Source: Reticulitermes speratus
Taxonomy: Eukaryota > Arthropoda > Insecta > Blattodea > Rhinotermitidae
Length of the DNA stretch: 64,000 bases
Direction: 5' to 3'
Assembly: GCA_021186555.1 (NCBI GenBank)
Contig: JAJKFL010000042.1
Span: 26,287,521-26,351,520, forward strand
The position numbers and the translations under genes were made by a program. Under the pieces are notes generated by a model. It saw only the letters and a program-made list of their open reading frames with translations, was not told where the DNA came from and did not search any database. Positions within the stretch are counted from its first letter, which is position 1. Every line of letters begins with the position of its first letter. This document shows positions 23,552 to 35,745 of this stretch, in pieces.

Positions 23552-23561
23552 AGAGCCGGTA

Positions 23562-23960
23562 CCCCTTTGTTGGTATCTTCACCTTGCCGTGGTAGAGGGG
23601 CTTGTGAGTTCCAGTGACCCTGAGAGCTAAGCCGGCGGTAGCATTGCTACCAGTAGGGTCTCCCAAGCCGGACAGATCAAAAGGGTAGGAACCAGACGAA
23701 GAGAGATGCCTAGGAGATGGGAAACCGAATAAAAACTCCCCTGATGCTGGAAGCAGCGACATCAGTAGCGACATGAAGCACAGAGCAAATGATGCTCGAG
23801 ATGGTTCATGATCGTGTAGCAACAGGCGTGACCAGAGTGGTCTGAACGGCTGCTGTACTGCGATGTGGAAAGCAAATGGAAAAACTACCACATTATTACT
23901 TTTCCTGGATAGTCTCTTCCAGAAACAGAGACAAATGCCAAATGCGAGATGCTTCCTCTG
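23562..23960 (+). other. 5' region of the RTE-like element
   Basis: GC-richer than its surroundings, beginning after the target duplication with CCCCTTTGTTGGTATCTTC and the CCTTGCCGTGG block. No intact plus-strand ORF. The 146-codon minus-strand ORF 23532-23972 overlaps it but has no recognisable domain and is taken as a shadow. Any promoter would be internal, as expected for such elements, but no specific motif was identified. Confidence 0.55.
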
Positions 23961-24857
23961 GAGACAAAACATTCCGGAGGTAAACTACTCCCCCATTCGG
24001 ATCTCCGGGGGGGAGTGTTTCTAGGGGAGACACCACGCGGTAATGACTACAGACAAAAGCAGAAGACACAGAATGAATATAACAGCTTCAAGATAGGCAC
24101 TTGGAACGTAAGGACCTTGAATCAAGGAGGAAAACTCGAAAATTTGAAGAAAGAGATGCAGAAGAACGCAGTGTCTGTGCTAGGTGTTAGTGAAGTGCGG
24201 TGGAAGGGTCAAGGTGAAATAAAAAGTGGTGATTATACAGTGTATTATTCCGGGGGTGACTGCTGAAAGAGGCGTAGCTATAGTAGTGCATAAAAGCGTA
24301 GTGAAAAGTGTTGTTAAGAAGAGTGTGTATAGTGACAGAATCATTGCTATTAAATTGCAGGCAGAACCGGTAAGTATTTTGATAGTGCAAGTGTACATGC
24401 CAACATCGGACTATGAAGATGACAAAGTGGAAGAGTTGTATGATATAATTGAAGAAATTCTTGAAGAGGATGGAAAGGGTGCGACAAACACGATTATAAT
24501 GGGAGATTGGAACAGTGTGGTTGGAGATAAAGCACATCACAACACTGTTGGACCATATGGACTGGGAAGGAGGAATCAGAGAGGTCAAATGCTTATTGAC
24601 TTCTGTGAAAGAAATGGACTTGTTATAACAAACACATGGTTCAAAAAACCTAAAAGAAGATTGTACACGTGGAAATCACCAGGAGATAGGAATCGATATC
24701 AGCTGGACTATGTACTAGTGAAACAGCGATTCAGGAACAGTGTGAAGGATGTGCAGACACTACCTGGAGCAGATATTGACTCTGACCACAATTTACTGGT
24801 TGCAAAGATCTGCACCAGATTGAAGAAGATCATGAGGTTCCACAAGAAAAAACCAAG
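23949..24857 (+). pseudogene. RTE-like element: endonuclease domain (frameshifted)
   Basis: Translation gives FKIGTWNVRTLNQGGKLENL and VSVLGVSEVRWKGQGE in one frame up to a stop at 24264-24266. After a one-base shift near 24250 it continues GVAIVVHKSVVKSVV, VSILIVQVYMPTSDYEDD, TIIMGDWNSVVGDK, RRLYTWKSPGDRNRYQLDYV and ADIDSDHNLLVAKI. These are the standard blocks of the exonuclease-endonuclease-phosphatase fold: Asn of TWNVR, catalytic Glu of SEVRW, Asp/Asn of GDWN, QLDYV, and SDH. The enzyme nicks target DNA to prime reverse transcription. A second frameshift near 24857 separates it from the reverse transcriptase frame. Confidence 0.92.
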
Positions 24858-26950
24858 ATGGATTTGGAGAAGCTATATGCTCAACGACAGGTAGTACACG
24901 ATAGACTAGAAGAACAGCTTGGTGCAATCAAATGTGAAAGTGGGAATGTGGAAGTGCAGTGGAACAATATCAAGAAATGTGTGTTAGATACTATGAGTGG
25001 TTTGGTTGGAAAAGTTGAGAGGAGAGCAAGAAAGCCATGGATTACACAGGAGATGATCAGTAAAATGGATGAACGAAGGAAATGGAAGAATGTCAACAAT
25101 GAAGAAGGAAGGAAGAACTACAGAAGACTGAGGAATGAATTGAAAAGAGCCACGGACAACGCCAAGAAGGAATATCTGGAGAGCATATGCGACGAGATCA
25201 TAGAATTTCAAAGAATAGGACGTTATGATTTAATGTACATGAAGACAAAGGAACTAGGTTGGAAAGAAAACCATGGGATTCAAAACATTGGCATCGAAGA
25301 CTCTCAAGGCAATATAATAATAAATCAGAGACGAGTATTGCAAATTTGGGAGAATTATATCACAGAGCTCTACGATCGAGCTAATCGACCAGAACATCTA
25401 GACGTCGAACCTGAAGATGAAGTAGATGAAGACGAGAAAGGCCCTTATATTTTGCAAAGTGAAGTGGTAAAAGCTATCAAGGAGATGAGGGATAAGAAGG
25501 CTACAGGAGATGATGATATACCTGGGGATGTACTCAAATTGTTGGGAGAAGGTGGTCTAAGGCTAATGACACAGATGATCAACAGCATGTATGTAACTGG
25601 AGAATGGCCCAGAGATTTTATTGAAGTTACAATGATTGCCTTAAAGAAGAAGCCCAAAGCTACAAAATGCAGCGACCATCGCACAATCAGCATCATCGCT
25701 CATGCAGCAAAGATAGTAGCGAGGATACTTAGAAGAAGGATTGAGAGGAAAATTGAAGATGCACTTGGAGAAGATCAGTTTGGATTTAGAAGAGGAAAAG
25801 GAACTAGGGATGCAATTGGGATGCTGAGAATAATATCAGAACGAACCTTGGTCATAGATGAGGAATTGTGTGCTTGCTTCATAGACTGGCAGAAGGCATT
25901 TGACCGTGTCAACTGGACCAAATTAATGCAAATCCTAAAAGGAATTGAGATAGACTGGCGCGAAAGAAGATTGATCAGCAAATTGTACATGGAACAGAGT
26001 GTCAAAATACGACTGGACCAAGGGGAGACGAGAAGTGTGAAGATTGGAAGAGGAGTTAGACAAGGTTGCTGCTTGTCACCGATTCTGTTCAACTTATACA
26101 GCGAGTACCTTACCAAGGAAGCTCTTGAAGGGTTTGGAGACTTCAAAATAGGAGGACAAGTAATTCGCACTGTGAAATATGCAGATGACCTTGTGCTACT
26201 GGCTAGGGAAGAAAAGGTGCTACAGGGCATGATTGATAGACTAAGTGAAATTGGAAGACGCTATGGAATGGAAATGAATGTGGGAAAAACTAAAGTAATG
26301 AAAATCTCAAGGCAACCATCCCCAATGAAAATTATGATAGATCAAAAACAATTGGAGAATGTGGAATATTTCAATTATTTGGGTAGCATGATAACAAGTG
26401 ATGCAAGGTGTACACGTGAAATTAAATCCAGAATTGCCATGGCAAAAACAGCATTCAACAAGAAGAAAAATCTTTTCACCAGCAAACTGGAATTAAATTT
26501 AAGGAAGAAACTAGTAAAGTGCTACATTTGGAGCATAGCTTTGTATGGTGCTGAAACGTGGACACTTCGGAAAGTAGATCAGAAGTATCTGGAAAGTTTT
26601 GAAATGTGGTGCTGGAGAAGATCAGTTGGACCGATCGTGTGAGAAATGAAGAAGTATTACACAGAGTCAAGGAGGTGAGGAATATACTACATACAATAAA
26701 AAGAAGAAAGGCTAACTGGATTGGTCACATCTTGCGTAGAAACTGCCTTCTGAAACACGTGATTGAAGGAAAGTTAGAAGGAAGGATAGAAATGACGGGA
26801 CGACGAGGGAGAAGACGTAAGCAGCTACTGGATGACCTTAAGGAAAAGAAAAGATACTGGAAATTGAAAGAGGAAGCACTAGATCGCACCCTGTGGAGAA
26901 CTCGCTTTGGAAGAGGCTACGGACCTGTCGTAAGACAGACTACAGAATGA
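24858..26950 (+). pseudogene. RTE-like element: reverse transcriptase and C-terminal domain (frameshifted)
   Basis: An open frame of 594 codons (24858-26642) holds DQFGFRRGKGTRDAI near residue 306, motif A CFIDWQKAFDRVNW near 341 with the catalytic Asp, motif B GVRQGCCLSPILFNLY near 398, and motif C VKYADDLVLLA near 439 with both catalytic Asp. Near 26620 the frame breaks at CWRRSVGPIV; the true continuation is in the next frame from 26606: EKISWTDRVRNEEVLHRV, ANWIGHILRRNCLLKHV, GRRGRRRKQLLDDLKEK, then stop at 26948-26950. Comparison with the copy at 60.6 kb shows the break is a 10-base deletion between two TGGAGAAG repeats. All catalytic residues are kept. Confidence 0.93.
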
Positions 26951-26963
26951 ATGAGAGCCGGTA

Positions 26964-29900
26964 ACTACGTCATCAATGCTTAACCCTCTCACATAACGGT
27001 AAGATGTGTACGTGCAGTCTGATGCTCAGCGGAAGAAGCAAGGAAGCAAGCAGCAGCAGGGAAACAAACTAGACCGAGCCCGTAAGTGTTGGTACACGGC
27101 GGAACTTTTTGAGCGTTCGTGACACGTGCTTGGAAAGGTATTCTTGTTTATCAGTGCAGTGAAGAAGAAAACGGACGTCAGGATTCGCCGGTGCTTCGAT
27201 GTCGAGTTTTCAGTGCGCGAAGACAAAGGGGGAAATGGTAAACTTACAACTCGCGGGATGTAAATAAAAAGTATGTTTGGAACGTGCAACGATTTTGTGG
27301 AATGTGCAGGACGAGGTAAGGTGCGTATATGTTTCCTTTATTGAACCACCAACATTGGACTCCCTGCTGATTTCAGTCATTAGTGACAATGTTGTGCCAG
27401 ATTTTGTGAGAATGGCGCCGTACAAACGAAAATGGATGCAGTGCGCTTATTCGAAAAGCCGGCAAGTATTTAGCAGTTGACACGGCATAACGTACCAGAG
27501 GAGCGTAGTAGTCAATTTTACAGTCCAGGAGGTTTCTTGGACTGCTTGCTCCTGAAGATGGAGGCACTACGCTTCACTAAAATGACAGTAACTACAAGAA
27601 TTTACCAGTAGACACGGCGTAACATTCCGTAACACTTGAAATTTCGATTTTTTTTTTGGGTGAGACATGGATAAATGAAGGATATAAACAGAGGCTTTTT
27701 TATACGGCCTCTCTTTTGGAATGAAGAACCCCTTGGGAAAAGGAAGACACGTAATTATTCTTAGTATTGGAAGTGTGACATTCATTTTTTGGTTGGGTTG
27801 GATTGTTAATTTGCAGGTCGAAAGAGACAGATGATTACTACGAAGTGATGAATGGTGAGTTTTCCGAGATGGTTAAAAAATTCACTTTCAAAACTAGGGC
27901 GTGTACTTGTTATGGACACCACACTATAAGATTGTATTATTTTTCACGTCAAACGCGTACCTATTTGTTCAAGCAAGGCATTGACTGGCTAAAATCTAAA
28001 AACTTGTCTTTCGATACAAACAGCTGAATTTCTGACATAACATACAATCATGAGGACAGTGTATCGTACAAATATGCTATTAATAGTGTTGTCATGAACG
28101 CCGAGAAAGATTTGTTTATTGAGGGACTTCCACTGTACCGTAGAAACCGCAGCTGCATCGGAATATTGTGAAGTCAAGTGAAAGGTTGAGCGGGAAGACA
28201 CAACAGAAGGCCAAATTTGAGTGCGTCAGTGGGTTCGCACTGCATTCTGTGAGCGGGCAAAGTTCAAACGGACATGTAAGAGAGTAGCTGAGGATGTGTT
28301 ACTTGGATTGTCTCAGTGATACTGTCGGTGACCGATCAGTAGTCGACGTTTGTGAAGACGAGGCATCCAGCAATGACGGTGAACGTCTTCCCTCAAGCAG
28401 TAAATTCGGACACCAAAAGAATTGCTCCACTATCCGATAGCTTTTTCAACAGTTAAGTTTGTATGTCCTTTTTAAATTGCCCTAATTGTGCATGAGTTGT
28501 GTATCTGTCTGAAGAAAGCGGCGATCCGTGATGTAACTCATAACAGACTCCACTGTGCAGGACGCGATCTTCGGGTGTAGGGTAGGTTAACAAGTAGTTC
28601 TTTTGGAAGAGTTTCGCTTCCTGGTTGTTGTTGTTTCTTTATATCCAGTTTGAAGTACGTGCGAATGAAGTTACGGTGATTCCACTCCAATGTTGGTTAG
28701 GGGGATAGATCAAGTGGTGTTGGGCAAAACCGCGTTGCCCAAAATTCGGACGGGAGAAATAGGATTACGTGAACGCGGACGTTTATGGACACCGCCCCTA
28801 CCCCAGTCGCCTACAATACATACATTTCTGGACGTTTAAACATTTACACAGTGCTTGGGTAGCTGATGCTGCTAACTTCTGCGGCGGTTGAGTGAGTAAC
28901 CGCCCGCGTTTATCCGCATGTATTTAAAATTATCAGCTTTCGGCAACATTTCCCCCTATGTTTAATTGTTTTAAACCGCGTTTAATGAAAACCGCGCTGG
29001 GCAAAACTGCGTTGGGCCAGGGGGCACTGTATAAACACTCGTGTGAAGTGGAACAGCTCGAGTGACGTGGAGAGGCTTGTTGAATCATGGGACTTATTTC
29101 AGTGTTCGCATTATAATGCGCGTCACATGTACCCAGTTCGAGCACCGGCCGAAAACCTGTCTATCCTTTTAGTCGAACAACCTTGCGCAGCCCACGACCG
29201 TAATCAGACCCATTCATTTCACAACCAAATTATCGATCAGCCTTGAATAACCCCTGCAGTTGTTAATTCATTGTGTAATAACTCACGAACGAACACATCG
29301 CAGTACAGTTTCAAGACAACAAAGGGCAACGAAATGGCATTGTAGGCAGGAGATGCCGTGTGGTTCACTGCCAAGATTCCAGCCAACGTGATGGTTTTCA
29401 TGATTTTTGCCTCCAGGGATGTTCAGAAATACTACTGATACGTTAAAAAAGCCACGGCTGATTCAAAGCACTCCTTTATAACAAATGCAGTTTAAAATAA
29501 AGCGCACTTAACCAAAGAAGTATAGCTTTACTGTAAATCGATGATGCCTAACAGAAGTAAAACTTGTTATAGCCCAGTAATTCTGCCCCATAAACAAGGG
29601 AATGGATATTGAGCGCCTTCATTAGTTTAATAGGTAGAAATGCCTGTGTTGGGGCGCCAGAACTGACAGACGTCTGTGATGATAGCTGCAGTGCTGACAC
29701 TTGTCGATGATTAAACTTCTATTACTCAGCGGGACCATGTCAGAGACTGTGGTATCATTTTATTCATTCCGTTTCTTACTTCGAAGCCTCTGTTATCTTT
29801 CGAAGCATTGTAGCCGGTTACATAAATACCAGTACTAACATCGTCACTGACCTGCGTGAAATTGTTAACGATGGGATGTGTATTAGATTGAACATGCCGA

Positions 29901-30948
29901 GAAGTTTCTTGAAACAGTGACTGTAACAGCCTTGTATCTAAGAGAACCATGCTGCAGATATGCACAGAAGTCGGAAATCTGTTTCAGGCCTACACGTGGC
30001 CTTATTTTCGCAATGTTTCAACTGAGTGTACAAAAAAGTAATTACCTGCAGCTATGTCACTTCATTTTATCCAGTATGTTTTATGTTGTAAATTGACGGA
30101 TATTTAATTTATATGACGTTTCGAGATTAGAGTTTATTCCCGCCTTCAGCGTTTTGGTTGTCATTATAGCCTACAGAAGAATAAGTTAGTTTTCATTTTA
30201 TTAGTAACATCAGCAGTAGATTCCGCTGTGCTACCAGTATGGGCAGTCACATGACGGGAAGAGAACCAGCTCTTCAACATCGTGTTTACGTCAGGCACTG
30301 TATAGTGCCAGTCATAATTCTGGAGTGAAAATGAGAATTGTATTTAATTGTATTCGTCCGTATCTTCTTTGCTTCATTTTTCTGTCATTTACGGTTTTGT
30401 GCTTGAAATGTCAGAAACGGTTGACGACACTTTGAATTACCCTGTAGTTCTTGCTTTATCTCCCATTGCGTATGGAAGTAATGGTAGGTCCTAATCTGGA
30501 AATGTATGGCTGTCAGCTACTTGTAGCCTGTAATGTCTCTAAAACTTGTTTCCATTAGTGATGTTAATTTATCCTAGGAGCGAACTCATTCCATAGTGAC
30601 TGTTCTGGTTGGAATGTCTTCCTCCTGTTTCTCAACGATCTGGAGTTACAGACTCGCACTACTGCTTCTTTAGCAGCCCTGCGGTAGATCATCACCACGC
30701 ACTGAAAGCGCAGAGGACATGGATCTGAAGCTGCACTACTTCGGCTTACCCTACCTGAACACTAGAAAGAACTGAATACGTTGCTATTACACGGATTGGA
30801 GAAGAAATCTGTGGCCCTGAAGTGTGTGAGTACGTACGGAGTACGTCCCAGTGCCCTTATGAGGAAATGGAACTTCTTAGGGTTCAGTAATTCAAACAGT
30901 TGTGCACTTGATAGGGCTCAGTTCACAACACATTTGCTTGGCTAACCG
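26964..30948. other. No gene recognised; one degenerate foldback-like repeat at about 27465-27640
   Basis: At 27552 the plus strand has CTGAAGATGGAGG and later GACAGTAACTAC, an eroded relative of the hammerhead-like repeats. It is flanked by the related blocks GTTGACACGGCATAACG (27475) and GTAGACACGGCGTAACA (27607). At 30108-30150 the minus strand has CTCGAAACGTCATATAA, another half-motif. GGGCAAAACCGCGTTG near 28722 and GGGCAAAACTGCGTTGG near 29003 form a short local repeat. ORFs of up to 79 codons lack recognisable domains. Confidence 0.45.
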
Positions 30949-33187
30949 GTTTCTCAAATTGTATTTTGTAGATTTTAGTACTGTGTAGTGGTTAGCACTG
31001 TTGAGAGGTCACGGGTTTAGTCACATCTGGAACACAGGCTACCCTGACACGTATTTCGTGTACAGATCGGTTCCTCCAGGACAATGCACCTAGCTGGTTA
31101 CAAAATGTTTGGAAGAACATACTGCCTACTTGACCCTGAAGGTGGAGGGAATGTCTGCCTCTAAAACATTAGTATACCAGAGTCCAACTCGATGTCATAA
31201 ACAGGACGACCACCACATAAATCCTTAGCGTCGTTAACACTTCGGGTTCTGCATCGGATAAATTCTTCCAGTTCATGTTATTACCTTTTCACTCACGTTA
31301 TTGAGATAGTATCGTTACAGTTTTCTTGGCGAACACCAAAAGCAATTGTCTGTGTCCGGAATCCTTTTTCGTTCCCAAGTACCCATTCATCAACCTGCCT
31401 ACAGACAGAAGCTTAGGGTGTCTCCTGTATCCACACAGTAGCTCATCGTATGCTGAACTTAGAACATACACGAACCGAGAACAAAGTCTCACAGTGTTGC
31501 GTGACCTGCAGTGTTGATGCGCCGTCTTGAGTGGTACTAGTGGAAATAGAGTGAAAAAGTCAACGTTGTTAATGTTGAAAGATAGTTTACCTTTGTTTCA
31601 GTTTAAAGTTCCTTTAGGACTTTTATTGTACGGAAGTGTTCTACCGTAAAAGAGTTAAGATAAACTCTGTGTTAAGGTAACGAAACAAATTTCACCCTCT
31701 TTTGACAGACGGCTACTTCAATTGAGGGACTCTGGTTTATGATGCTGCACAAGCGCATCAAACTCTTGTTGTGCTGGGAATGGATTGCCGGCAGCGTGGA
31801 ATTTAAAATACCCAACATTAGTACCATCACGTGGTGGTAAAGTGTCCCGCCTCCCTCTAGTTAGCTTGATGCCGAAACCTCACGAAGAACGCGTTACACG
31901 GCGATGATCATTACGAAACCCCGTACGAAGCCGCCGTGCACCTTCTGCCTTCATCGCCGTACCCACTAGCCACCTCGCGTAAGTCTGAGAGCGGTGACGG
32001 TCTGAACTGTACCCGGTGCGATTCTCTGATGAGACAAAGGCTCTTCTTACTGAGCATTTCGGTAGTTTCTGTAGTCATACCAGGATGTGGCAGTCTTGCA
32101 TTGCGAGATTGTAATATGCGAATTTGAAATAGTGCGATATAAGCATATTAGTAAAGTCTCACTTAATGCGCAACATTTGAAATAGTGCGAATCCAAAAAA
32201 ATTAAAACGAAAATTAAGTGGGGAGATACCGCCTAGCCTGTTGCATCTCCTGTTCCATTATTGTCAACGGAATATGATGATTTTGTTAAATTCTGTCAGG
32301 TGCTGTGCTGCATTAATTAATAAAATTGTTATTAAATGAACGTTTGTTGTTTATTATTTATATTGTGCTTAAAAGGTCTGTTTAAAAGCAAAAATATGTT
32401 ACAGTGTTTGTAGATTTGTATCCTCCAAAAACGCATCCCCCCACTTTACATTTATTCCTACGGAAAAATCAGTCTTGAACTATTCAAGGTCTTCAGGAAT
32501 GCATCCCATGCATAAAATGCGACCGCACTCTACCAGTTTCGTACACTTCCGTAGAATAAAAGTCCTAAAGGGACCTTAAACCTTTTCACTCTATTTCCAC
32601 TAGTACCACTCAAGACGACGCATCAACACTGCAGGTCACGCAACATGAGACTTTATTCTCGGTTCGTGTATGTTCTAAGTTCAGCATACGATGAGCTACT
32701 GTGTGGATACAGGAGACACCCTAAGCTTCTGTCTGTAGGCAGGTTGATGAATGGGTACTTGGGAACGAAAAAGGATTCCGGACACAGACAATTGCTTTTG
32801 GTGTTCGCCAAGAAAACTGTAACGATACTATCTCAATAACGTGAGTGAAAAGGTAATAACATGAACTGGAAGAATTTATCCGATGCAGAACCCGAAGTGT
32901 TAACGACGCTAAGGATTTATGTGGTGGTCGTCCTGTTTATGCACCGAGTTGGACTCTGGTATACAAATGTTTTAGAGGCAGACATTCCCTATACCTTCAG
33001 GGTCAAGTAGGCAGTATGTTCTTCCGAACATTTTGTAACCAGCTAGGTGCATTGTCCTGGAGGAACCGATCTGTACACGAAATACATGTCAGGGTAGCCT
33101 GTGTTCCACACGCAACTAAACCCGCGACCTCTCAACAGTGCTAACCACCACACAGTACTAAAATCCACAAAATACAATTTGAGAAAC
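30949..33187. repeat. 2.2-kb palindrome: two arms of about 650-690 bp around a 900-bp spacer
   Basis: The left arm (30949 to about 31646) is the reverse complement of the right arm (about 32547-33187), with few differences. The 64-codon ORF in each arm (31298-31492 minus, 32645-32839 plus) differs at a single residue. The left arm has about 45 extra bases near 31560-31605. The outer end of each arm has a tRNA-like A box (TAGTGGTTAGCAC) and B box (CACGGGTTTAGTC), both reading inward. The spacer (31647-32546) has no recognisable gene. No target duplication is visible at the outer edges. The ORF is duplicated because it lies in the arm and matches no family I know. Confidence 0.9.
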
Positions 33188-33530
33188 ATTGTTATAATGA
33201 GATATTTGAGTTCTCATGGCTGTGATTATGAAGATTACTCTCTTCTTACATGTGACGCCATGTCATTTCCCACAAGACATTTCTATAATGCACCTGGTTC
33301 CGTGTTACATTACTAATGTAATTAAACACTACGCCATAAAAGCAAACAGACGACATTGCGGCAAATAATCATACGGCGGCATTAAATGGACGTGAATTAT
33401 GTGCTTAGGACTGCGTCCATCGTAGCCATTGTGGACCAGTTAGCTACAGTGGATTGGATACATAGTTTCCGAAAGCCCCAGACCTGTTGTGGACAAGAAC
33501 TCCAAAACCTCTCGTGGGACACAGCAGCCG
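33188..33530. other. No gene recognised
   Basis: The block TCATGGCTGTGATTATGAAG then TGTGACGCCATGTCATTTCC (33217-33272) resembles TCATGGTCGTGACTATGCAG then TGTGACGCCGTGTTGC at 17837-17885, a short shared dispersed repeat. Nothing else seen. Confidence 0.45.
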
Positions 33531-34080
33531 TTAATTTTCTTTAATTTTTTTTACTTTTATTACTTATTACTTAATATTTTTGTTTTTGTTTTTAGATGTA
33601 TCTTTATTTCTAAGTACTTATGTTCTGCTTTTCTTATTTTTTATTTATTTTTAAGTTTTATTTTTATTTATTTTATGTTTTATTTCTTTATATTTTTATG
33701 TTTATTCCTCTATTTTCTATTTTTATTTTTATTATTTTATTTTTATTTAATTATTTATTTATAATGTATTTTTCATCTATACTTTCGTTCATTTAGTTTA
33801 TTTCCCTTGTTGTTGCTGCATTCCATACATTTTTCTCCCATTACTCTCACCTTCCTGCGCTAGGTAGTGATTCGGCCGCGCAGAGACCGGTTTTCGTCGA
33901 GGTAACCCAGCAGCCACTTTACATGTCTCCCTCCCCCCTCCCTCACGCTGTTGTGGTTTTTCTTCCCCTAATTTGTTTATTTATTTTTATTTGTATATTT
34001 TTTGTTTAATTTTTATTTTATTTATTTATCTTTATATTTTCTTTCCTTTCTCTTAATTTATTCCATAAATGTGTTTCCAT
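33531..34080. repeat. T-rich low-complexity tract
   Basis: Irregular T-rich sequence such as TTATTTTTATTTAT at 33535-33785 and again at 33960-34075, interrupted by about 170 bases of ordinary composition. The phenylalanine-rich ORFs here are compositional artefacts. Confidence 0.9.
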
Positions 34081-34129
34081 CAGCCTTAGCTGACTACACT
34101 TCTAACGTTGTCCGTATCCACCCCATCCC

Positions 34130-34372
34130 TTTCACCGGTTCAACTCTATTGGCTGTCACCACGCTTACTCATTACTACCCCGCGCGCACCTTCGCATATA
34201 GAATCTACGTCACGTTGCCGGCTTTCTTTTCTCCTCGGACTCTTGACCCTTGAAGATGGGACCGATACGTTGTCCAGAAACGTCTGTAAATAATTACCAC
34301 ACGACGCCACGTAATATCCCAGAAGAGCGCAGATCTCATCAACATCGCGGCGGAAGCCTAAAATCAAGGCCT
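34130..34372 (+). repeat. Relative of the 11.7-kb foldback family with hammerhead-like motif
   Basis: The plus strand has CTTGAAGATGGGACCGATAC (34250-34269) then AGAAACGTCTGTAAATAA, so GAAAC-GTCT-GTA is in the same order as at 11.88 kb. It continues with CCAGAAGAGCGCAGATCTC, GCGGCG and CCTAAAATC. The core box is TTGAAGA, one base off CTGANGA. Only one orientation is present here. Confidence 0.7.
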
Positions 34373-35745
34373 TTTCAGCATTGATACCAGAAATATTCAA
34401 TCCTAGGGCAAATCAGAACTTCATCCACTGTGTAGGTGGCTGGGCAGTACATCATCAGTTACAAAACAAAATGTCAGTTCAGGATCCTGATGCCCTGATA
34501 AAAAGTGAACGCTTCGCATTGTTGTGTCAAACGAAACCCTGTAGTCGCCAGAACCACGCCATGTGCTTTGCATACGTCGCTGTCTTCTGGGTGTAATGAA
34601 AACAGATGCATATATTATATAAACCGAGGCTGAGACAGGAAGCTTAACGGTGCATTGTTTCCGGGAAATAGTGTTCTAGTTTGGTCAGTATATGCTTAAC
34701 TTCACCCGTTTCATCCCTCTGATCCCCGTGCCAGAGAGTTGTAACACGTCGACGGACGCCTGCGACCCTCAAGTATAATTATGTGGAAATAGGAGCAGTA
34801 GACGTAAGAGGTGTAAGGATCCATTGTAGCTATTACGTAACACAGAAACTCACACTTTGTTTTAATTATATATCTGTAGGGTCTTTGTCATTGGATTATA
34901 TATAGAGAGTCAATTCTCGATTTACGAACATTCGCATTACGAAATTCCGGCCATGCGAACTTCTGAGAAACGCATGCTCTCCGCTTGGCACATGATCCGA
35001 ACAATAACTCGTTCCTCCGAAATCTTCCGAACAAAATCAGTGCCGTAAGGTCATTTAAACCAACAGAAAAGTAAGTGAAGTAAGAAAAATATTCGTTTCC
35101 CAATCGTGTTTTATAGAGCATGTTTCTGTTAAACGTTCCTTTGTATCATTTACAGCATACGCAAAACCTTATGTGCTTCCTCTGCTTACTTGTTTTGTTT
35201 CAGGCAGTATAATTTATTTCTGATATTTTGTTCATTTTTCTGTCATTCGAGAACTTAACCCAAATTTTAACACTGCGAAATGACGCTTTAGGAACCCTTC
35301 CCTGGAACGTAACTATTCGTAAGATTGGGGACTGCTTTAATAGGTGTAATACATCTACGTGTATATCAATCGACTGATAAGGAAACAGAATGTCCTCGAT
35401 GCCAGTTCCTTCAGTGTGGTTTAATAAATGTTTGTACCTGACATCTTGATGAAGAGATCATATAAGCACGCGTCGGCGTCAGTTTTGTTTGTGTGATTCT
35501 TCTTCAGATACTGAATTTGAAGTGCATCAGAGTTTCATTAATCACTCTCACCTCTTTGGATCTTTGGCCAGGGGTGCACAAGTTTTCCTGAAATGTAGAA
35601 GTCGCTTGAAAACCACGGGCGCCAGAAAGGTGACATTAAGCAACCTCCACACTGAGGACCCACAAATATAAACACCAAAGTACAAAATTATTCGCTCAGG
35701 CGACCTCTTTTCCGGGATTCGTGCTCGTCTGTCATTGGCTATATC
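34373..35745. other. No gene recognised
   Basis: Short ORFs without recognisable domains on both strands. No repeat partner found in the window. Confidence 0.4.

Larger units (their letters stand above)
23552..26963 (+). mobile_element. Full-length RTE/BovB-like non-LTR retrotransposon with 10-bp target duplication
   Basis: The direct repeat AGAGCCGGTA at 23552-23561 and 26954-26963 brackets an element of about 3.39 kb. It has a 5' region of about 400 bases, an apurinic-type endonuclease, a reverse transcriptase, a basic C-terminal segment and a short 3' end built on GAATGAATG rather than poly-A. That layout, the single-polyprotein organisation and the C-terminal WIGHILRRN/GRRGRRRKQLLDDL block fit the RTE/BovB group. 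Three frameshifts (near 24250, 24860 and 26620) break the protein; otherwise it is well preserved. A 5'-truncated copy lies at 59.67 kb. Confidence 0.9.

Noticed and set aside
23532-23972. 146-codon minus-strand ORF over the LINE 5' region
   Set aside because: It straddles the LINE boundary and target duplication, so it cannot be an old gene; taken as a shadow ORF.
31647-32546. A CTGATGAGACAAAGGC box at 32026 as an isolated hammerhead
   Set aside because: No GAAA box with a pairing stem II follows within a reasonable distance.
31298-32839. Duplicated 64-codon ORF in the palindrome arms as a conserved gene
   Set aside because: Both copies are identical because the whole arm is duplicated, so conservation carries no information about coding; no known domain.
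33489-34253. Phenylalanine/leucine-rich ORFs suggesting a membrane protein
   Set aside because: They are translations of a T-rich low-complexity tract.
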